Assembly (NCBI RefSeq): GCF_000931445.1
Contig: NZ_CP010849.1
Span: 5,952,001-6,016,000, forward strand
Direction of reading: 5' to 3'
Origin: Streptomyces cyaneogriseus subsp. noncyanogenus
GTDB lineage: Bacteria > Actinomycetota > Actinomycetes > Streptomycetales > Streptomycetaceae
DNA: 64,000 nt
Shown one piece after another: positions 1 to 8,109 of the stretch. Numbering within the stretch: position 1 is the stretch's first letter; every line of letters begins with the position of its first letter. Both the position numbers and the translations under genes were made by a program. The notes beneath the pieces were generated by a model that made no database searches, had not been told where the DNA came from, and saw only the letters and a program-made list of their open reading frames with translations.

Positions 1-1
1 C

Positions 2-172
2 GGAACGCTGCGGGTCCCGGTCGACTACGCTCACACCCGCTCCGGCAGCCTCAGCCTCGCCCTGGTCCGCTGGCCCGCCGACGACCAGGACAACGTCATG
101 ACGGCGCACCCCGAGCACGACCCGGTCTCGGGGGAGCCGCACTTCTTCAGCTCGTCCCCGTTTCCGCCCTGA
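2..172 (+). pseudogene. Fragment of a secreted alpha/beta-hydrolase (TAP-like), cut by the window edge
   Basis: The open frame enters from the left edge and stops at 170-172. Its first 25 or so residues (GTLRVPVDYAHTRSGSLSLA) look like the N-terminal strand region of tripeptidyl-aminopeptidase-type alpha/beta hydrolases, which carry a VPLDY motif followed by a strand of alternating hydrophobic residues. The remaining 30 residues have no hydrolase character and no catalytic motif, so the gene is broken soon after this point. This assignment rests on one short motif. It could be chance, or the tail of an unrelated gene that begins outside the window. Confidence 0.3.
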
Positions 173-303
173 CTGACCTGCCACGTCTCCCCGGAGAAGG
201 GCGAGTTGGCCCACAGCGAGGAGGTGCCGGGTGCCACGGCATGCTCCGACGCGCCGTCCACCGTGACGACCCGGCCGACTTGCGCAGTGTCCAAGCGGGA
301 GAC

Positions 304-720
304 TCAGGGCAGTGCGATCTCGCCCTGATTCAGCACGCGGGGGTGGAAGTACGCCGCCTGGATCTCGGCGTTGGTGTTGTTCCCTCGCAGATGCTCGGAC
401 CACATCATGAACCACGCCCACTGAGTCTGGCTGTCCAGCAGTGCGGCGGTCGGCATTTTGCCGATCTCCGCGATGGCCATGGGCTTCGTGCCCGCGATGC
501 TCCGCATCTGCTGGTAGTCGGCGGAACTCGGGTGGCTCTTGTACCAGACATCGAGAGAGACGATGTCCACGTACTGGTTTCCCGGGTAGTAATTGCTCCA
601 GCCGCCCGCCGGATTGTCCTGCACGTTCCACACCCAGATCAAGTTGTCCAGGCCCTTGCCGGAAAGGTAGTCACGGGTGATCTGGTAAAGACGCGCACTG
701 CCGTTCGCGCCGGGCCGGGG
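304..720 (-). pseudogene. C-terminal remnant of a GH26-like beta-mannanase
   Basis: About 140 residues of a glycoside hydrolase are readable up to the stop at 304. Motifs: NLIWVWNVQDN, a tyrosine/glycine stretch ending YVDIVSLDVWY, IAEIGKMP where families 26 and 5 carry the nucleophile glutamate, WAWFMMWSEH, and a final HPRVLNQGEI typical of the C-terminus of these enzymes. The frame stays open to about 795, but the residues upstream of GANGSARLYQI do not look like the enzyme. Signal peptide, N-terminal half and acid/base glutamate are absent. The intact family acts on mannan outside the cell; this copy cannot encode a working enzyme. Family 26 is preferred over 5, not certain. Confidence 0.6.
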
Positions 721-791
721 CAGGCGAACGCCTCGTGCAGCACAGCGGAACCGGTCGAAATCGCCCCTGGGGCGCGACACGCTCGACGGTT

Positions 792-1685
792 TCACGAAGC
801 GGGACCGGGGGCGGGGTGCTCCGGACGGGCCGACGGCGCGGTCACCCCGGAGAGCAGGCGGAGGGCGGCCTGCGACGGGGAGCCGGGTTCGGTGACGGCG
901 AGGACGATGCGCCGTTCCTCGTCCTGCGGGGGACGCAGGCTGTGCTGCCGGACGGTGAGGCTGCCGACCAGCGGGTGGTGCATCTCGTACACCGCGGAGT
1001 CACACGGGCTGACCCGGTGATCGGCCCACATGGCGGCGAACTTAGGACTCCTCACGGTCAACTCGTCGACGAGCGAGGTGAGCAGCGTGTCGTCGGGGTG
1101 CCGGCCGGCCGTCATACGGAGGTTCTCGACGACGGCCCTTGCCTTGCTCGGCCAGTCGGCGTACAGCGCGCGGGTGTGGGGGTCGAGGAAGATCAGCCGG
1201 GCCAGGTTGGGCCGGTTGCCGGGATCCGCCGGGCAGGCAGGGTCGAGGTGGGAGGCGAACAGCGCGTGCCCCGTCCGATTCCAGGCCAGGACGTCACTGC
1301 GCCGCCCGCTGACGAGGGCGGGAACGTCACCGACAGCCTCCAGCAGGTCGAGGGTGGCCGCGTCGACGTGTTCGGCGGGCGGGCGGTGGACGACCGTACG
1401 CCGCTTCGCGCGGTCCGCCAGGTCGTGGAGGTGGCGCTGCTCCGCCTCGTCCAGGTGCAGCGCCCGGCCGATGGCGTCGAGGACCTCCGGTGAAGGGCCC
1501 ATGGACTGGCCCTGTTCCAGACGGGTGTAGTACGACGAACTCACACCGGCCAGCAGTGCCAGTTCCTCCCGGCGCAAGCCGGGCACCCGGCGCCGGTCTC
1601 CGTAGTCCGGCAGCCCGACATCCTCCGGACGCAGCTGAGCCCGCCGAGTCCGCAGGAAGTTCCCGAGTTCTCGCTGTTTGCCCAT
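792..1685 (-). CDS. XRE-family regulator with MmyB-like ligand-binding domain
   Basis: 297 residues from an ATG at 1685 (MGKQRELGNFL). An HTH_31/XRE domain lies at about residues 8-75, with recognition region REELALLAGVSSSYYTRLEQ at 39-58. A conserved linker leads into the MmyB-like PAS-type domain (about 110-270; WNRTGHALF, SPKFAAMWADHRV). Family members are cytoplasmic DNA-binding regulators, often next to and divergent from a small oxidoreductase or hydrolase gene whose expression they control. Here the divergent partner is the metallo-hydrolase at 1985, with 299 bp between the two starts. The open frame continues upstream of 1685 but that extension is arginine-rich and unlike the family. 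The ligand is unknown. Confidence 0.88.
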   Translation of the reverse strand: MGKQRELGNFLRTRRAQLRPEDVGLPDYGDRRRVPGLRREELALLAGVSSSYYTRLEQGQSMGPSPEVLDAIGRALHLDEAEQRHLHDLADRAKRRTVVHRPPAEHVDAATLDLLEAVGDVPALVSGRRSDVLAWNRTGHALFASHLDPACPADPGNRPNLARLIFLDPHTRALYADWPSKARAVVENLRMTAGRHPDDTLLTSLVDELTVRSPKFAAMWADHRVSPCDSAVYEMHHPLVGSLTVRQHSLRPPQDEERRIVLAVTEPGSPSQAALRLLSGVTAPSARPEHPAPGPAS

Positions 1686-1984
1686 GCGGCCCAGTATGTG
1701 GGCCTCGCCGGCCGGGAACCTGACCCGGCCGGGGATAGGCACGGTCCGGTCTGGCTCGCTCGCCGTGATGCCGCTGACATGGGTTCCGCACCGTTCACCC
1801 GTCGCGACGACGGCCCCCCGTGCGGCACACCTCTCGTAAGGACGTCCACGCGACCGGGCTCTCTGACACGCCGCTCCGTCCGAAGCGCCCTTCCGGGAGC
1901 TGTCCGGTCGAGACCGTCGACGCGTACGGGCCGTGCCGCGCCGGACAGCCTCATCGCCCTTGAGAAAACCCATGGGAGGCCACC

Positions 1985-2899
1985 CTGAACACCATCACCC
2001 TGGGGGACGTCACACTCACCCGCGTCCGGGAGTATTTCGGGCCCGTGGAGATGACCCCCGAGACATTCTTCCCGGACAGCCCGGCCAAGGCATGGGAAGA
2101 ACACCGCGCCATGCTCGTCCCGGACTTCCTGGACGACGGCACCCGGATCGTCAACTCGGCGATCCAGACCTGGCTCCTGCGCAGCGAGGGCAGGACCATC
2201 CTTGTCGACACCGGCGTGGGCAATCACAAGGAGCGCCCGTACGCCCCCGTGTGGAGCCGGATGGACACCGGTTTCCTCGACGATCTCGCCCGCGCGGGAG
2301 TCCGCTTCGAGGACGTGGACATCGTGGTCAACACACACCTTCACATCGACCACGTCGGCTGGAACACGTATCTCGACGGGCGTACCTGGGTGCCCACCTT
2401 TCCCAACGCCACCTACCTGATGCCGAAGGACGACTTCGACTTCTGGAACCCGGAGAACGGCCACCGGAGCGTACTCGGCCGCGGCAACCAGAACGTGTTC
2501 GAGGACAGCGTCGCCCCGGTGCACCGGGCCGGCCAGACAGTGCTGTGGGAGGACAGCCACCAGATCGACGCCGGTCTGCGCCTGGAGTCCGCCCCGGGGC
2601 ACACCCCCGGGTCCTCCGTACTGACCCTCACCTCCGGGACGGACCGGGCGGTCTTCGTCGGCGACCTGCTGCACAGCCCGGTGCAGATCCTCGAACCGGA
2701 CTCCAACAGCTGCTTCTGCGAGGACCCCGCGCAGGCGCGCGCCACCCGCCGCAAGGTCCTGGGCTGGGCGGCGGACAACAACGCCCTCGTCGTGCCCGCG
2801 CACCTGGGCGGCCACGGCGCCGCGCAGGTGGTGCGCGACGGCGGCAGGTTCGCGATCAAGGGCTGGGCCCCCTTCGCCCCCTACACCGAACAGGGCTGA
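1985..2899 (+). CDS. Metallo-beta-lactamase-fold hydrolase (lactonase-like)
   Basis: 304 residues if started at the CTG at 1985, which sits 5 nt after a strong GGGAGG (1974-1979). The encoded NTITLGDVTLTRVREYFGPV is the usual N-terminus of this family, while the first ATG (2045) would remove a core strand. THLHIDHVG at about residues 116-124 is the HxHxDH zinc motif; APGHTPGSSV and VGDLLHSPVQ carry the third metal His and bridging Asp regions, and a final PAHLGGHG supplies another His. The layout is that of the N-acyl-homoserine-lactonase/quorum-quenching branch, though substrates there vary widely. It diverges from the MmyB-like regulator and is followed 58 nt later by a carboxylesterase, so the two may form a small ester/lactone-hydrolysing unit. 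Confidence 0.85.
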   Translation: MNTITLGDVTLTRVREYFGPVEMTPETFFPDSPAKAWEEHRAMLVPDFLDDGTRIVNSAIQTWLLRSEGRTILVDTGVGNHKERPYAPVWSRMDTGFLDDLARAGVRFEDVDIVVNTHLHIDHVGWNTYLDGRTWVPTFPNATYLMPKDDFDFWNPENGHRSVLGRGNQNVFEDSVAPVHRAGQTVLWEDSHQIDAGLRLESAPGHTPGSSVLTLTSGTDRAVFVGDLLHSPVQILEPDSNSCFCEDPAQARATRRKVLGWAADNNALVVPAHLGGHGAAQVVRDGGRFAIKGWAPFAPYTEQG

Positions 2900-2948
2900 G
2901 CCCTGGGGAAACGCCCCCTACACCGAACAGGGCTGAGCCCTGGGGAAA
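2875..2948 (+). repeat. Perfect 37-bp tandem duplication at the end of the hydrolase gene
   Basis: Copies 2875-2911 and 2912-2948 are identical. The unit contains the last eight codons and stop of the metallo-hydrolase plus GCCCTGGGGAAA. The first copy keeps the gene intact; the second lies in the spacer and places the purine-rich Shine-Dalgarno of the esterase (2946-2950) next to its GTG start. Confidence 0.95.
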
Positions 2949-2957
2949 GGCACTCCG

Positions 2958-4460
2958 GTGAACCATCGCACCGACCCCGTTGTGAACCCCGTCGTGACCA
3001 CGGCGCAGGGACCCGTCCGCGGCCTGCGCCAGGGCGGCGTCGCCACATTCCTGAACATCCCCTACGCCGCCCCGCCCCGCGGCGCCGGCCGGTTCGCGGC
3101 GCCCCGCCCGCACGAACCGTGGGACGGCATACGGGATGCCACGACGCCGGGGCCCAACGCTCCGCAGTCCGGACGCACGCTCGGCCGTCTGGACATGTCC
3201 CCCTACTTCGGGGCGGGTTGGAGCCGTGGCGAGGACTACCTCACGGTCGACGTCCGGACGCCCGCCGACCCGGACGGCGACCTGCCCGTCATGGTGTTCG
3301 TCCACGGCGGCGGGTTCGTCGCCGGGTCGACGCGGTCCGCGCTGTACGACGGCTCCGCCTTCGCCCGCGACGGTGTCGTCCTCGTCACCCTCGACTACCG
3401 GCTCGGCATAGGAGGGTTCCTCGACCTTCCCGGAGCGCCCGCCAACCGCGGCCTGCTCGACGTCGTGGCCGCGCTGCGCTGGGTACGGGACAACATCGCC
3501 GCCTTCGGCGGTGCCCCGCACAACGTCACCCTCTTCGGCCAGTCGGCGGGAGCGACCGTCGTCGGGGGCGTCCTGGCCACTCCCGAAGCGGCGGGACTGT
3601 TCCACCGGGCGATCGTCCAGAGTGGCAACGGCCTGGGCGCGTTCACGACCGAGCAGGCCGCCCGCGTCACCGGGGCGGCGGCCCGGGTCCTGGGTACCGA
3701 ACCGCACGTCGACGCCTTCGCGGAGATTCCGGACGACCGCCTGGTGGAAGCGGCCGCCGCGCTCGCCGGCACGGACCTGCGGACGGCTGCCCACCACGAC
3801 CCGCTGATCGGGCTCAGCCCTTTCAGCCTGGTCGCGGACGCCCAGCCCGCGGAATCCGTCGCCGCGGGCCTCGGCGCCGACGTCGACCTGCTCGTCGGGA
3901 CCAACACGGAGGAGGGGAACCTCTATCTGGTCCCGGTGGACGCATACGCCACCTCGACCCGTGCGGACGTGGACGCCCTCGCGGCACGTGTGCATCCCGA
4001 TCCGGGCCGGCTCGTGGACACGTACCGCAGGAGCCGCCCGAGGGCGACCTTCGGCGAGCTGCGGTCGGCCATCATGGGCGACGCCCTGTTCGGCGCGGGC
4101 AGCCGGGCCCTGGCCGACGCACACGCCGACCGGTCCGGTGGCGCCACCTACGCCTACGAGTTCGCGTGGCGCTCCCACGCCCTGGACGGAGAACTCGGTG
4201 CCGCCCACGCGGTGGAGCTGCCCTTCGTCTTCGATCTCACGCACCTGCCCCGGCTGCACGGCGCCCAGGCCCTGCTCGGCCCCGACAGACCGCCCGCCGA
4301 TCTCGCCCCCCGTGTGCACGAGACATGGATCCGGTTCGCCAGGACCGGCGATCCCGGCTGGGACCCGTACGACCCCGTGCGCCGGGCCACCATGCGTGTC
4401 GACACCGACTGGACGCAGATCGACGACCCTCGCGGCCGGGAACGACAGGCATGGACCTGA
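2958..4460 (+). CDS. Type-B carboxylesterase/lipase family protein
   Basis: 500 residues from GTG 2958, with AAAGG 7 nt upstream. The alpha/beta-hydrolase type-B signature is complete: GEDYLTVDVRTP, oxyanion-hole VFVHGGGFVAGS, ALRWVRDNIAAFGGAPHNVT and the nucleophile elbow FGQSAGA with serine near residue 195. An acidic residue in GTNTEEGNLY and a histidine in AAHAVELPFVFD complete the triad. No signal peptide, so probably cytoplasmic. The family hydrolyses small carboxylic, carbamate or p-nitrobenzyl esters; the natural substrate cannot be read from sequence. It follows the MBL hydrolase with no obvious terminator between them. Confidence 0.9.
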   Translation: MNHRTDPVVNPVVTTAQGPVRGLRQGGVATFLNIPYAAPPRGAGRFAAPRPHEPWDGIRDATTPGPNAPQSGRTLGRLDMSPYFGAGWSRGEDYLTVDVRTPADPDGDLPVMVFVHGGGFVAGSTRSALYDGSAFARDGVVLVTLDYRLGIGGFLDLPGAPANRGLLDVVAALRWVRDNIAAFGGAPHNVTLFGQSAGATVVGGVLATPEAAGLFHRAIVQSGNGLGAFTTEQAARVTGAAARVLGTEPHVDAFAEIPDDRLVEAAAALAGTDLRTAAHHDPLIGLSPFSLVADAQPAESVAAGLGADVDLLVGTNTEEGNLYLVPVDAYATSTRADVDALAARVHPDPGRLVDTYRRSRPRATFGELRSAIMGDALFGAGSRALADAHADRSGGATYAYEFAWRSHALDGELGAAHAVELPFVFDLTHLPRLHGAQALLGPDRPPADLAPRVHETWIRFARTGDPGWDPYDPVRRATMRVDTDWTQIDDPRGRERQAWT

Positions 4461-4540
4461 CCCGGCACGCGCATGGTGCGACGCGTTCTCCTTGATGAGG
4501 TGAGCTGTCCGCACCGGGCGAGTGCGACAACCATGGGCTC

Positions 4541-4765
4541 GTGCGCTCATTTGACGCTCGTTCTGATCGGCCCAAGGGCAACGCCAAGGTGCACGTCTCC
4601 GGGCACGCCGGCGCCGGCGAACTCGTCCACTGCTACAACATCGTCACACCGCGCCACGTCAGGCCCGTCCACGGCGGGTTCCGTCACCTACGGTCCAACG
4701 CCGACCTCGCCATCCGTACCGGCGTCGACGCCGACCGGGTCGTCATCGCCGCTCGCCAAGGCGAC
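4541..4765 (+). pseudogene. Internal fragment of an RNase J gene
   Basis: About 65 residues match the beta-CASP/metallo-beta-lactamase part of ribonuclease J: KVHVSGHAGAGELVHCYNIV, then PVHGGFRHLRSNADLAIRTG and DADRVVIA. In intact RNase J this block carries the last zinc-binding histidines and the conserved HGE-RH motif (here HGGFRH). The frame starts at an ATG by chance, loses similarity after VVIA and runs to 4903 without family character. N-terminal catalytic domain and C-terminal domain are missing. It is a remnant of a second RNase J copy or recombination debris, not a functional nuclease. Confidence 0.75.
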
Positions 4766-4817
4766 GGAAGTCGTGCGAAGCCACGGAGAGCCGGCCGGGG
4801 ACTGACCCAAGACCCAG

Positions 4818-4842
4818 GAATGCCGGCCGGTGACCGGGGTAG
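4818..4842 (+). promoter_or_regulatory. Possible SigB-type promoter before the sigma-factor gene
   Basis: GAAT (4818-4821), 15 nt, then GGGTAG (4837-4842), about 58 nt before the sigma start. This fits the actinobacterial SigB pattern GNNT-N14-16-GGGTAY except at the last base. Autoregulation would be expected for this family. Weak on its own. Confidence 0.35.
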
Positions 4843-4899
4843 GCGCGCGTTTGCCGGACAATGGGTCGGTGAGGAAGAGCTGAACGAAGGGGAGGGCGC

Positions 4900-5742
4900 A
4901 TGATGACGACGACCGTGCAGGCCGCTGGGCGGACGGCGGACGTTCCGGAGATCACGGACCCTTCCAAGGTCGCGCCGAAGGACGCGCGGGAGTTGTCGAA
5001 GGTGTTCTTCGACCAGCTGGCGGTGCTGGAGGAGGGCACGCCGGAGTACCAGTACGCCCGCAACACGCTCATCGAGATGAACATGTCCCTCGTCCGCTAC
5101 GCGGCCGGCCGGTTCCGCAGCCGCGGGCCGGAGGAGATGGAGGACATCGTCCAGGTCGGCATGATCGGTCTGATCAAGGCCATCGACCGGTTCGAGCTGA
5201 CCCGCGAGGTGGAGTTCACCTCCTTCGCCGTGCCGTACATCGTGGGCGAGATCAAGCGGTTCTTCCGCGACACCTCCTGGGCCGTGCACGTGCCGCGCCG
5301 GCTCCAGGAAGCCCGCGTCCAACTGGCCCGCGCCAACGAGGAGCTGCGCAGCCGACTGGGCCGGACACCGACGACCAAAGAGCTGTCCGAACTGATGTGC
5401 CTCCCGGAGGACGAGGTCGTCGAGGCCCGGCTGGCCGCCAACGGCTACAAGTCGGCCTCCCTCGACGCGGCGATCAACGGCAGCGAGGACGGCGAGGCGG
5501 CGCTGGCGGACTTCATCGGCGACGACGACGCCGCCCTCGGCCTGATCGAGGACTTCCACGCCCTCGCCCCGATGATCGCCGAACTCGACGAACGCGACCG
5601 CAAGATCATCCACTGGCGGTTCGTGGAGGAACTCACCCAGGCCCAGATCGGCGAACGCCTCGGTGTCTCCCAGATGCACGTCTCCCGGCTGATCTCCCGT
5701 CTCCTGGCGCGCCTGCGCGAGGGCATGCTCAGCACCGCCTGA
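4900..5742 (+). CDS. SigB/SigF-family stress RNA polymerase sigma factor
   Basis: 280 residues from ATG 4900 (a second ATG follows directly). Group 3 sigma factor of the SigB/SigF/SigG type: region 2 with MNMSLVRYAAGRF and EDIVQVGMIGLIKAIDRF, FTSFAVPYIVGEIKRFFRD (2.3-2.4, promoter melting and -10 contact), region 3 with RRLQEARVQLARANEEL, and region 4 ending QAQIGERLGVSQMHVSRLIS (helix-turn-helix for the -35 element). It directs RNA polymerase to stress promoters. Neighbouring csbD, a STAS remnant and a GAF-SpoIIE phosphatase are the kind of partners expected in its partner-switching control, but no intact RsbW-type kinase is adjacent. Confidence 0.93.
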   Translation: MMTTTVQAAGRTADVPEITDPSKVAPKDARELSKVFFDQLAVLEEGTPEYQYARNTLIEMNMSLVRYAAGRFRSRGPEEMEDIVQVGMIGLIKAIDRFELTREVEFTSFAVPYIVGEIKRFFRDTSWAVHVPRRLQEARVQLARANEELRSRLGRTPTTKELSELMCLPEDEVVEARLAANGYKSASLDAAINGSEDGEAALADFIGDDDAALGLIEDFHALAPMIAELDERDRKIIHWRFVEELTQAQIGERLGVSQMHVSRLISRLLARLREGMLSTA

Positions 5743-5782
5743 CGGCCGTCGCCCGGCGGCCGGACGCGGCTTCGTCGTACCC

Positions 5783-6233
5783 CAGATAGCGAGATCAGGA
5801 CCCGGGCCGTGGCGATGATGCGCGGGGCGGTTGGCCAGACCGGCCGGTGCGCGCCGACCTGATGCATGGCGTGCAACACCCGGCGGAAGACGCTCGGATA
5901 GCTGCACCCCGACCACAGGGCTCCCGCTCCTCCGAAGAAGATCAGCGTCCACGCGGCCGACGACTGTCCGGCCATCTCCCGCAGGGTGCTGCGCGGCAAC
6001 GCGCGGGACACGACCGGAGCCGCCTGCGACATGCGGTCGATGACCTCGGGCTTGGCCGTGGGCACGGTCAGACCCAGGATCGAAGGGATCACCAGCAGCA
6101 AGGGGAACAGGGCCAGGACCGCGTAGTAGGCCGGCGCGGCGGCCCAGTCCGTGACATCGTCGTTCCAGACGGCCGCCGGCGTCCGGCGCAGCGCCGCCCG
6201 CCATCGAGCCCTGTGACCTTCTCCGTCATCCAT
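5783..6233 (-). pseudogene. Truncated YihY/BrkB-family membrane protein
   Basis: From an ATG at 6233, about 150 residues of a YihY/virulence-factor-BrkB protein are readable: TPAAVWNDDVTDWAAA, AYYAVLALFPLLLVIPSILG (first membrane span), ALPRSTLREMAG, LIFFGGAGALWSGCSYPSVF (second span) and RVLHAMHQVGAHRPVW. Intact members have about 300 residues and five to six spans. Here the similarity stops near ATARVLISL, and the frame then runs antisense through the sigma gene as low-complexity arginine-rich sequence. The 3' half was probably lost in a deletion whose edge lies just after the sigma-factor stop. Confidence 0.75.
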
Positions 6234-6356
6234 GACGCGGATGCTCCCGCCTTCGGGCCAATGCACGGGGAAAGTCGATGATGCCGCCGAAAAGGGGCCC
6301 TCCCGCAATTACGTCGGGCAGGCCCCATTTTCGAATTCTCGGCGGGGTAGGAGTGG

Positions 6357-6530
6357 TCAGTGCTTGAACGCGTCCTTGGCCTTCTCCTTGACCTCGCGGG
6401 CATCACCCGTGCTCTTTTCCGCCTGTCCCTCGGCGGCCGTCCGGTCGTTTCCGGTGACGCTTCCCAGGGCTTCCTTGGCCTTTCCCTCGGCCTGCTCGGC
6501 CTTTGCCTTGGCCTTCTCGCCGGCAGTCAT
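6357..6530 (-). CDS. CsbD-family small stress protein
   Basis: 57 residues from an ATG at 6530, preceded by AGGAGG with 6-nt spacing. The product is almost entirely charged helix: MTAGEKAKAKAEQAEGKAKE at the start, then LGSVTGNDRTAAEG and KEKAKDAFKH at the end. The A/K/E repeats and the G-x-x-TGN-x-x-x-x-AEGQ core are those of CsbD proteins, small soluble proteins induced by general stress, usually SigB-dependent, with no known enzymatic role. It is divergent from the hydrophobic protein at 6665 and lies close to the SigB-type sigma gene, which is a plausible regulator. Confidence 0.88.
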   Translation of the reverse strand: MTAGEKAKAKAEQAEGKAKEALGSVTGNDRTAAEGQAEKSTGDAREVKEKAKDAFKH

Positions 6531-6664
6531 GAGCACCTCCTGATAGGTCTTTCCGCTGTCGCGGTGACTCGCTTGTGCCCCCGCTTTCCCTTCACAAACA
6601 AAAGCGTCGTGGACGAATGACGGAAGATTTGTGGGACAGACGAACGTGCAGGAGGTCGATAGAC

Positions 6665-6835
6665 ATGGTTCCCCTGCTGCTTGTTCTGCTTCTCGCGCTG
6701 ATCCTCTTCGGTGCCGGCTTCGCCATCAAGGTCCTCTGGTGGGTCGCTGTCGCCGTTCTGGTGCTGTGGCTTCTCGGTTTCGTCATGCGTTCCACCACAG
6801 CCGGTGGTGGCCGAGGCCGCTGGTACCGATGGTGA
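6665..6835 (+). CDS. Small hydrophobic two-span membrane protein
   Basis: 56 residues from ATG 6665, with GGAGG at 6651-6655. Two hydrophobic stretches fill the protein: VPLLLVLLLALILFGAGFA and VLWWVAVAVLVLWLLGFVM, ending with a glycine/arginine tail. Such proteins are common in Streptomyces next to stress genes and are generally annotated only as hydrophobic protein. The second span resembles the Lmo0937-like group. An in-frame extension to 6575 exists but is unlike the family and has no ribosome-binding site. Divergent from csbD; function unknown. Confidence 0.75.
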   Translation: MVPLLLVLLLALILFGAGFAIKVLWWVAVAVLVLWLLGFVMRSTTAGGGRGRWYRW

Positions 6836-6859
6836 TCTGACCCGCGAACGCTCCCTCGT

Positions 6860-6895
6860 CACGGGGCCCGGCCGACATGTCGGCCGGGCCCCGTG
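6860..6895. terminator. 36-nt perfect palindrome, likely terminator
   Basis: An 18-bp arm (CACGGGGCCCGGCCGACA) is followed directly by its exact complement. It lies 25 nt after the small membrane protein stop. GC-rich, without a U-tract, as is usual for Streptomyces; it could serve both strands. Confidence 0.75.
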
Positions 6896-6980
6896 CGCAT
6901 GCCGGACGTGCAGGCGATCGGGCACCAGGACACCGGTTCATTCACACTTCTCGGACTTCGTCGTCCTCAGTGGCGGAGAG

Positions 6981-7342
6981 TCAGCCCCCGGTGAGCACGT
7001 CCTCGACCGTTTCGTGCAGCGACGGAAAGGACGTGAGACGCGTGAGTTCGAGGATGCGTCTGACCTCCGGTCGGACACCGGTCAACGCGAACCGGTGCCC
7101 GGCGTCCGAACGGCGGCGGTGTATGTCGACGAAGGCTCCCAGCGCACTGGAGTCGCAGAACTCCACATGGGTGAGGTCCGGGATCAGCAGCGGGACGTCC
7201 TGTATCTCCGTGGTGGTGAGATGCCCCAGCAACTGGGGCGCGGTGTGGTAGTCGATGGGGCCGTCCTGACTTCCGCCCACACCACTTTCCCTCCGTCGAT
7301 CCAGCGGGTACCCCATCGTGTCGCGATGGCGTCGACCAGGAA
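6981..7342 (-). pseudogene. Junction of an RsbW-like ATPase tail and an N-truncated STAS antagonist
   Basis: Reading on the minus strand, 7342-7268 encodes FLVDAIATRWGTRW and GKVVWAEV, the last 25 residues of the HATPase_c kinases that act as anti-sigma factors in Streptomyces. Ten nucleotides on, in another frame, 7256-6981 encodes a STAS domain from IDYHTAPQLLGHL through LTHVEFCDSSALGAFVDIH (phosphorylatable-serine motif DSSALG) to the end. STAS domains normally begin about 20 residues earlier with a strand ending in GE. Both genes have lost their facing parts, so this looks like a deletion scar. An ATG at 7316 could start the STAS part but has no ribosome-binding site. Partner switching by this copy is doubtful. 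Confidence 0.65.
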
Positions 7343-7509
7343 TATGGTCGTGCTGACCGTCGGCCAGGGCGTCCAGCCAGGAGGCGCAGTCCGCCTCGAT
7401 CTCGCCCACGGGCCCGGCCAGCAGTTCCCACGGCTGTCGGTGCCGAGGTGACGGCGCTTCACGGCCCGGCGAGGAAGACGCCCACCGCGGGACAGACGGG
7501 TCCGTCACG

Positions 7510-8095
7510 CCCGGCTACCAGGCTGTCGTGGAAGAAGTCGGCGACCCTTTGTGCCGCCGCGTCCGGTGACGGCGCACCGCTGGCGGCCTTTCGCAAGCGG
7601 GCACTGCACCGGGCTGTTTCACTGAGACCGAAGGCCGACAGGTCGAACCGGACGTCCTGCCCGCTGTGTCACACCTCAATACCGAAGAGGGTAGGACCAT
7701 GGATGAACAGCAGGACCATGGACCTCACAGATTAGCCCCTGGCCGTTCTGGTTCGTCCCGATCCGTGCTGTCGTTCCCAGCGCCCGGTCGCTCCTCGCAG
7801 ATGCGGGCGGGCCGCGCCCGGTTGGCGCAGCACGGTGAGCGCCGTGCCGGGATCGCAGGGGGCCGGCCATGGCGAAGTCGCCGGCCTTCAGGGCGCCGTC
7901 GGAGTCCGGCAGTGGGTTGCGGGTTCGATGTCCCGGTGGGCAGGAGCCACCGAAGCGGGCGCGACGAGTGGTCCGCAGGCAGCGCGTCCTGCGTCGGACA
8001 GCCGTGGAGGAGGACACAGTCCGTAGGGGTGGGGGAAGGGGGGTAACAGGGCAGACGAGCCTGTGTGCGCCCGTGCGTGGGCGGGGCCGAGGCGG
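7510..8095. other. Region without a convincing gene
   Basis: No frame on either strand shows family motifs, coherent codon use and a ribosome-binding site together. A minus-strand stretch around 7500-7570 (DAAAQRVADFFHDSLVAG) has protein-like composition but cannot be extended. Given the fragments on either side, this is probably decayed sequence plus the leader of the phosphatase gene. Confidence 0.55.
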
Positions 8096-8109
8096 GAAGG
8101 AGTGCTGTG

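Noticed and set aside
31..294. Minus-strand frame of 87 residues starting TTG at 294
   Set aside because: Parts (TSSLWANSPFSGETWQV) look protein-like, but there is no recognisable family, no ribosome-binding site and it overlaps the opposite hydrolase fragment; left unannotated.
1698..1988. A 96-residue plus-strand frame between the MmyB-like regulator and the metallo-hydrolase
   Set aside because: No ribosome-binding site, no conserved character, arginine/proline-rich as expected from non-coding GC-rich DNA; this is the divergent promoter region.
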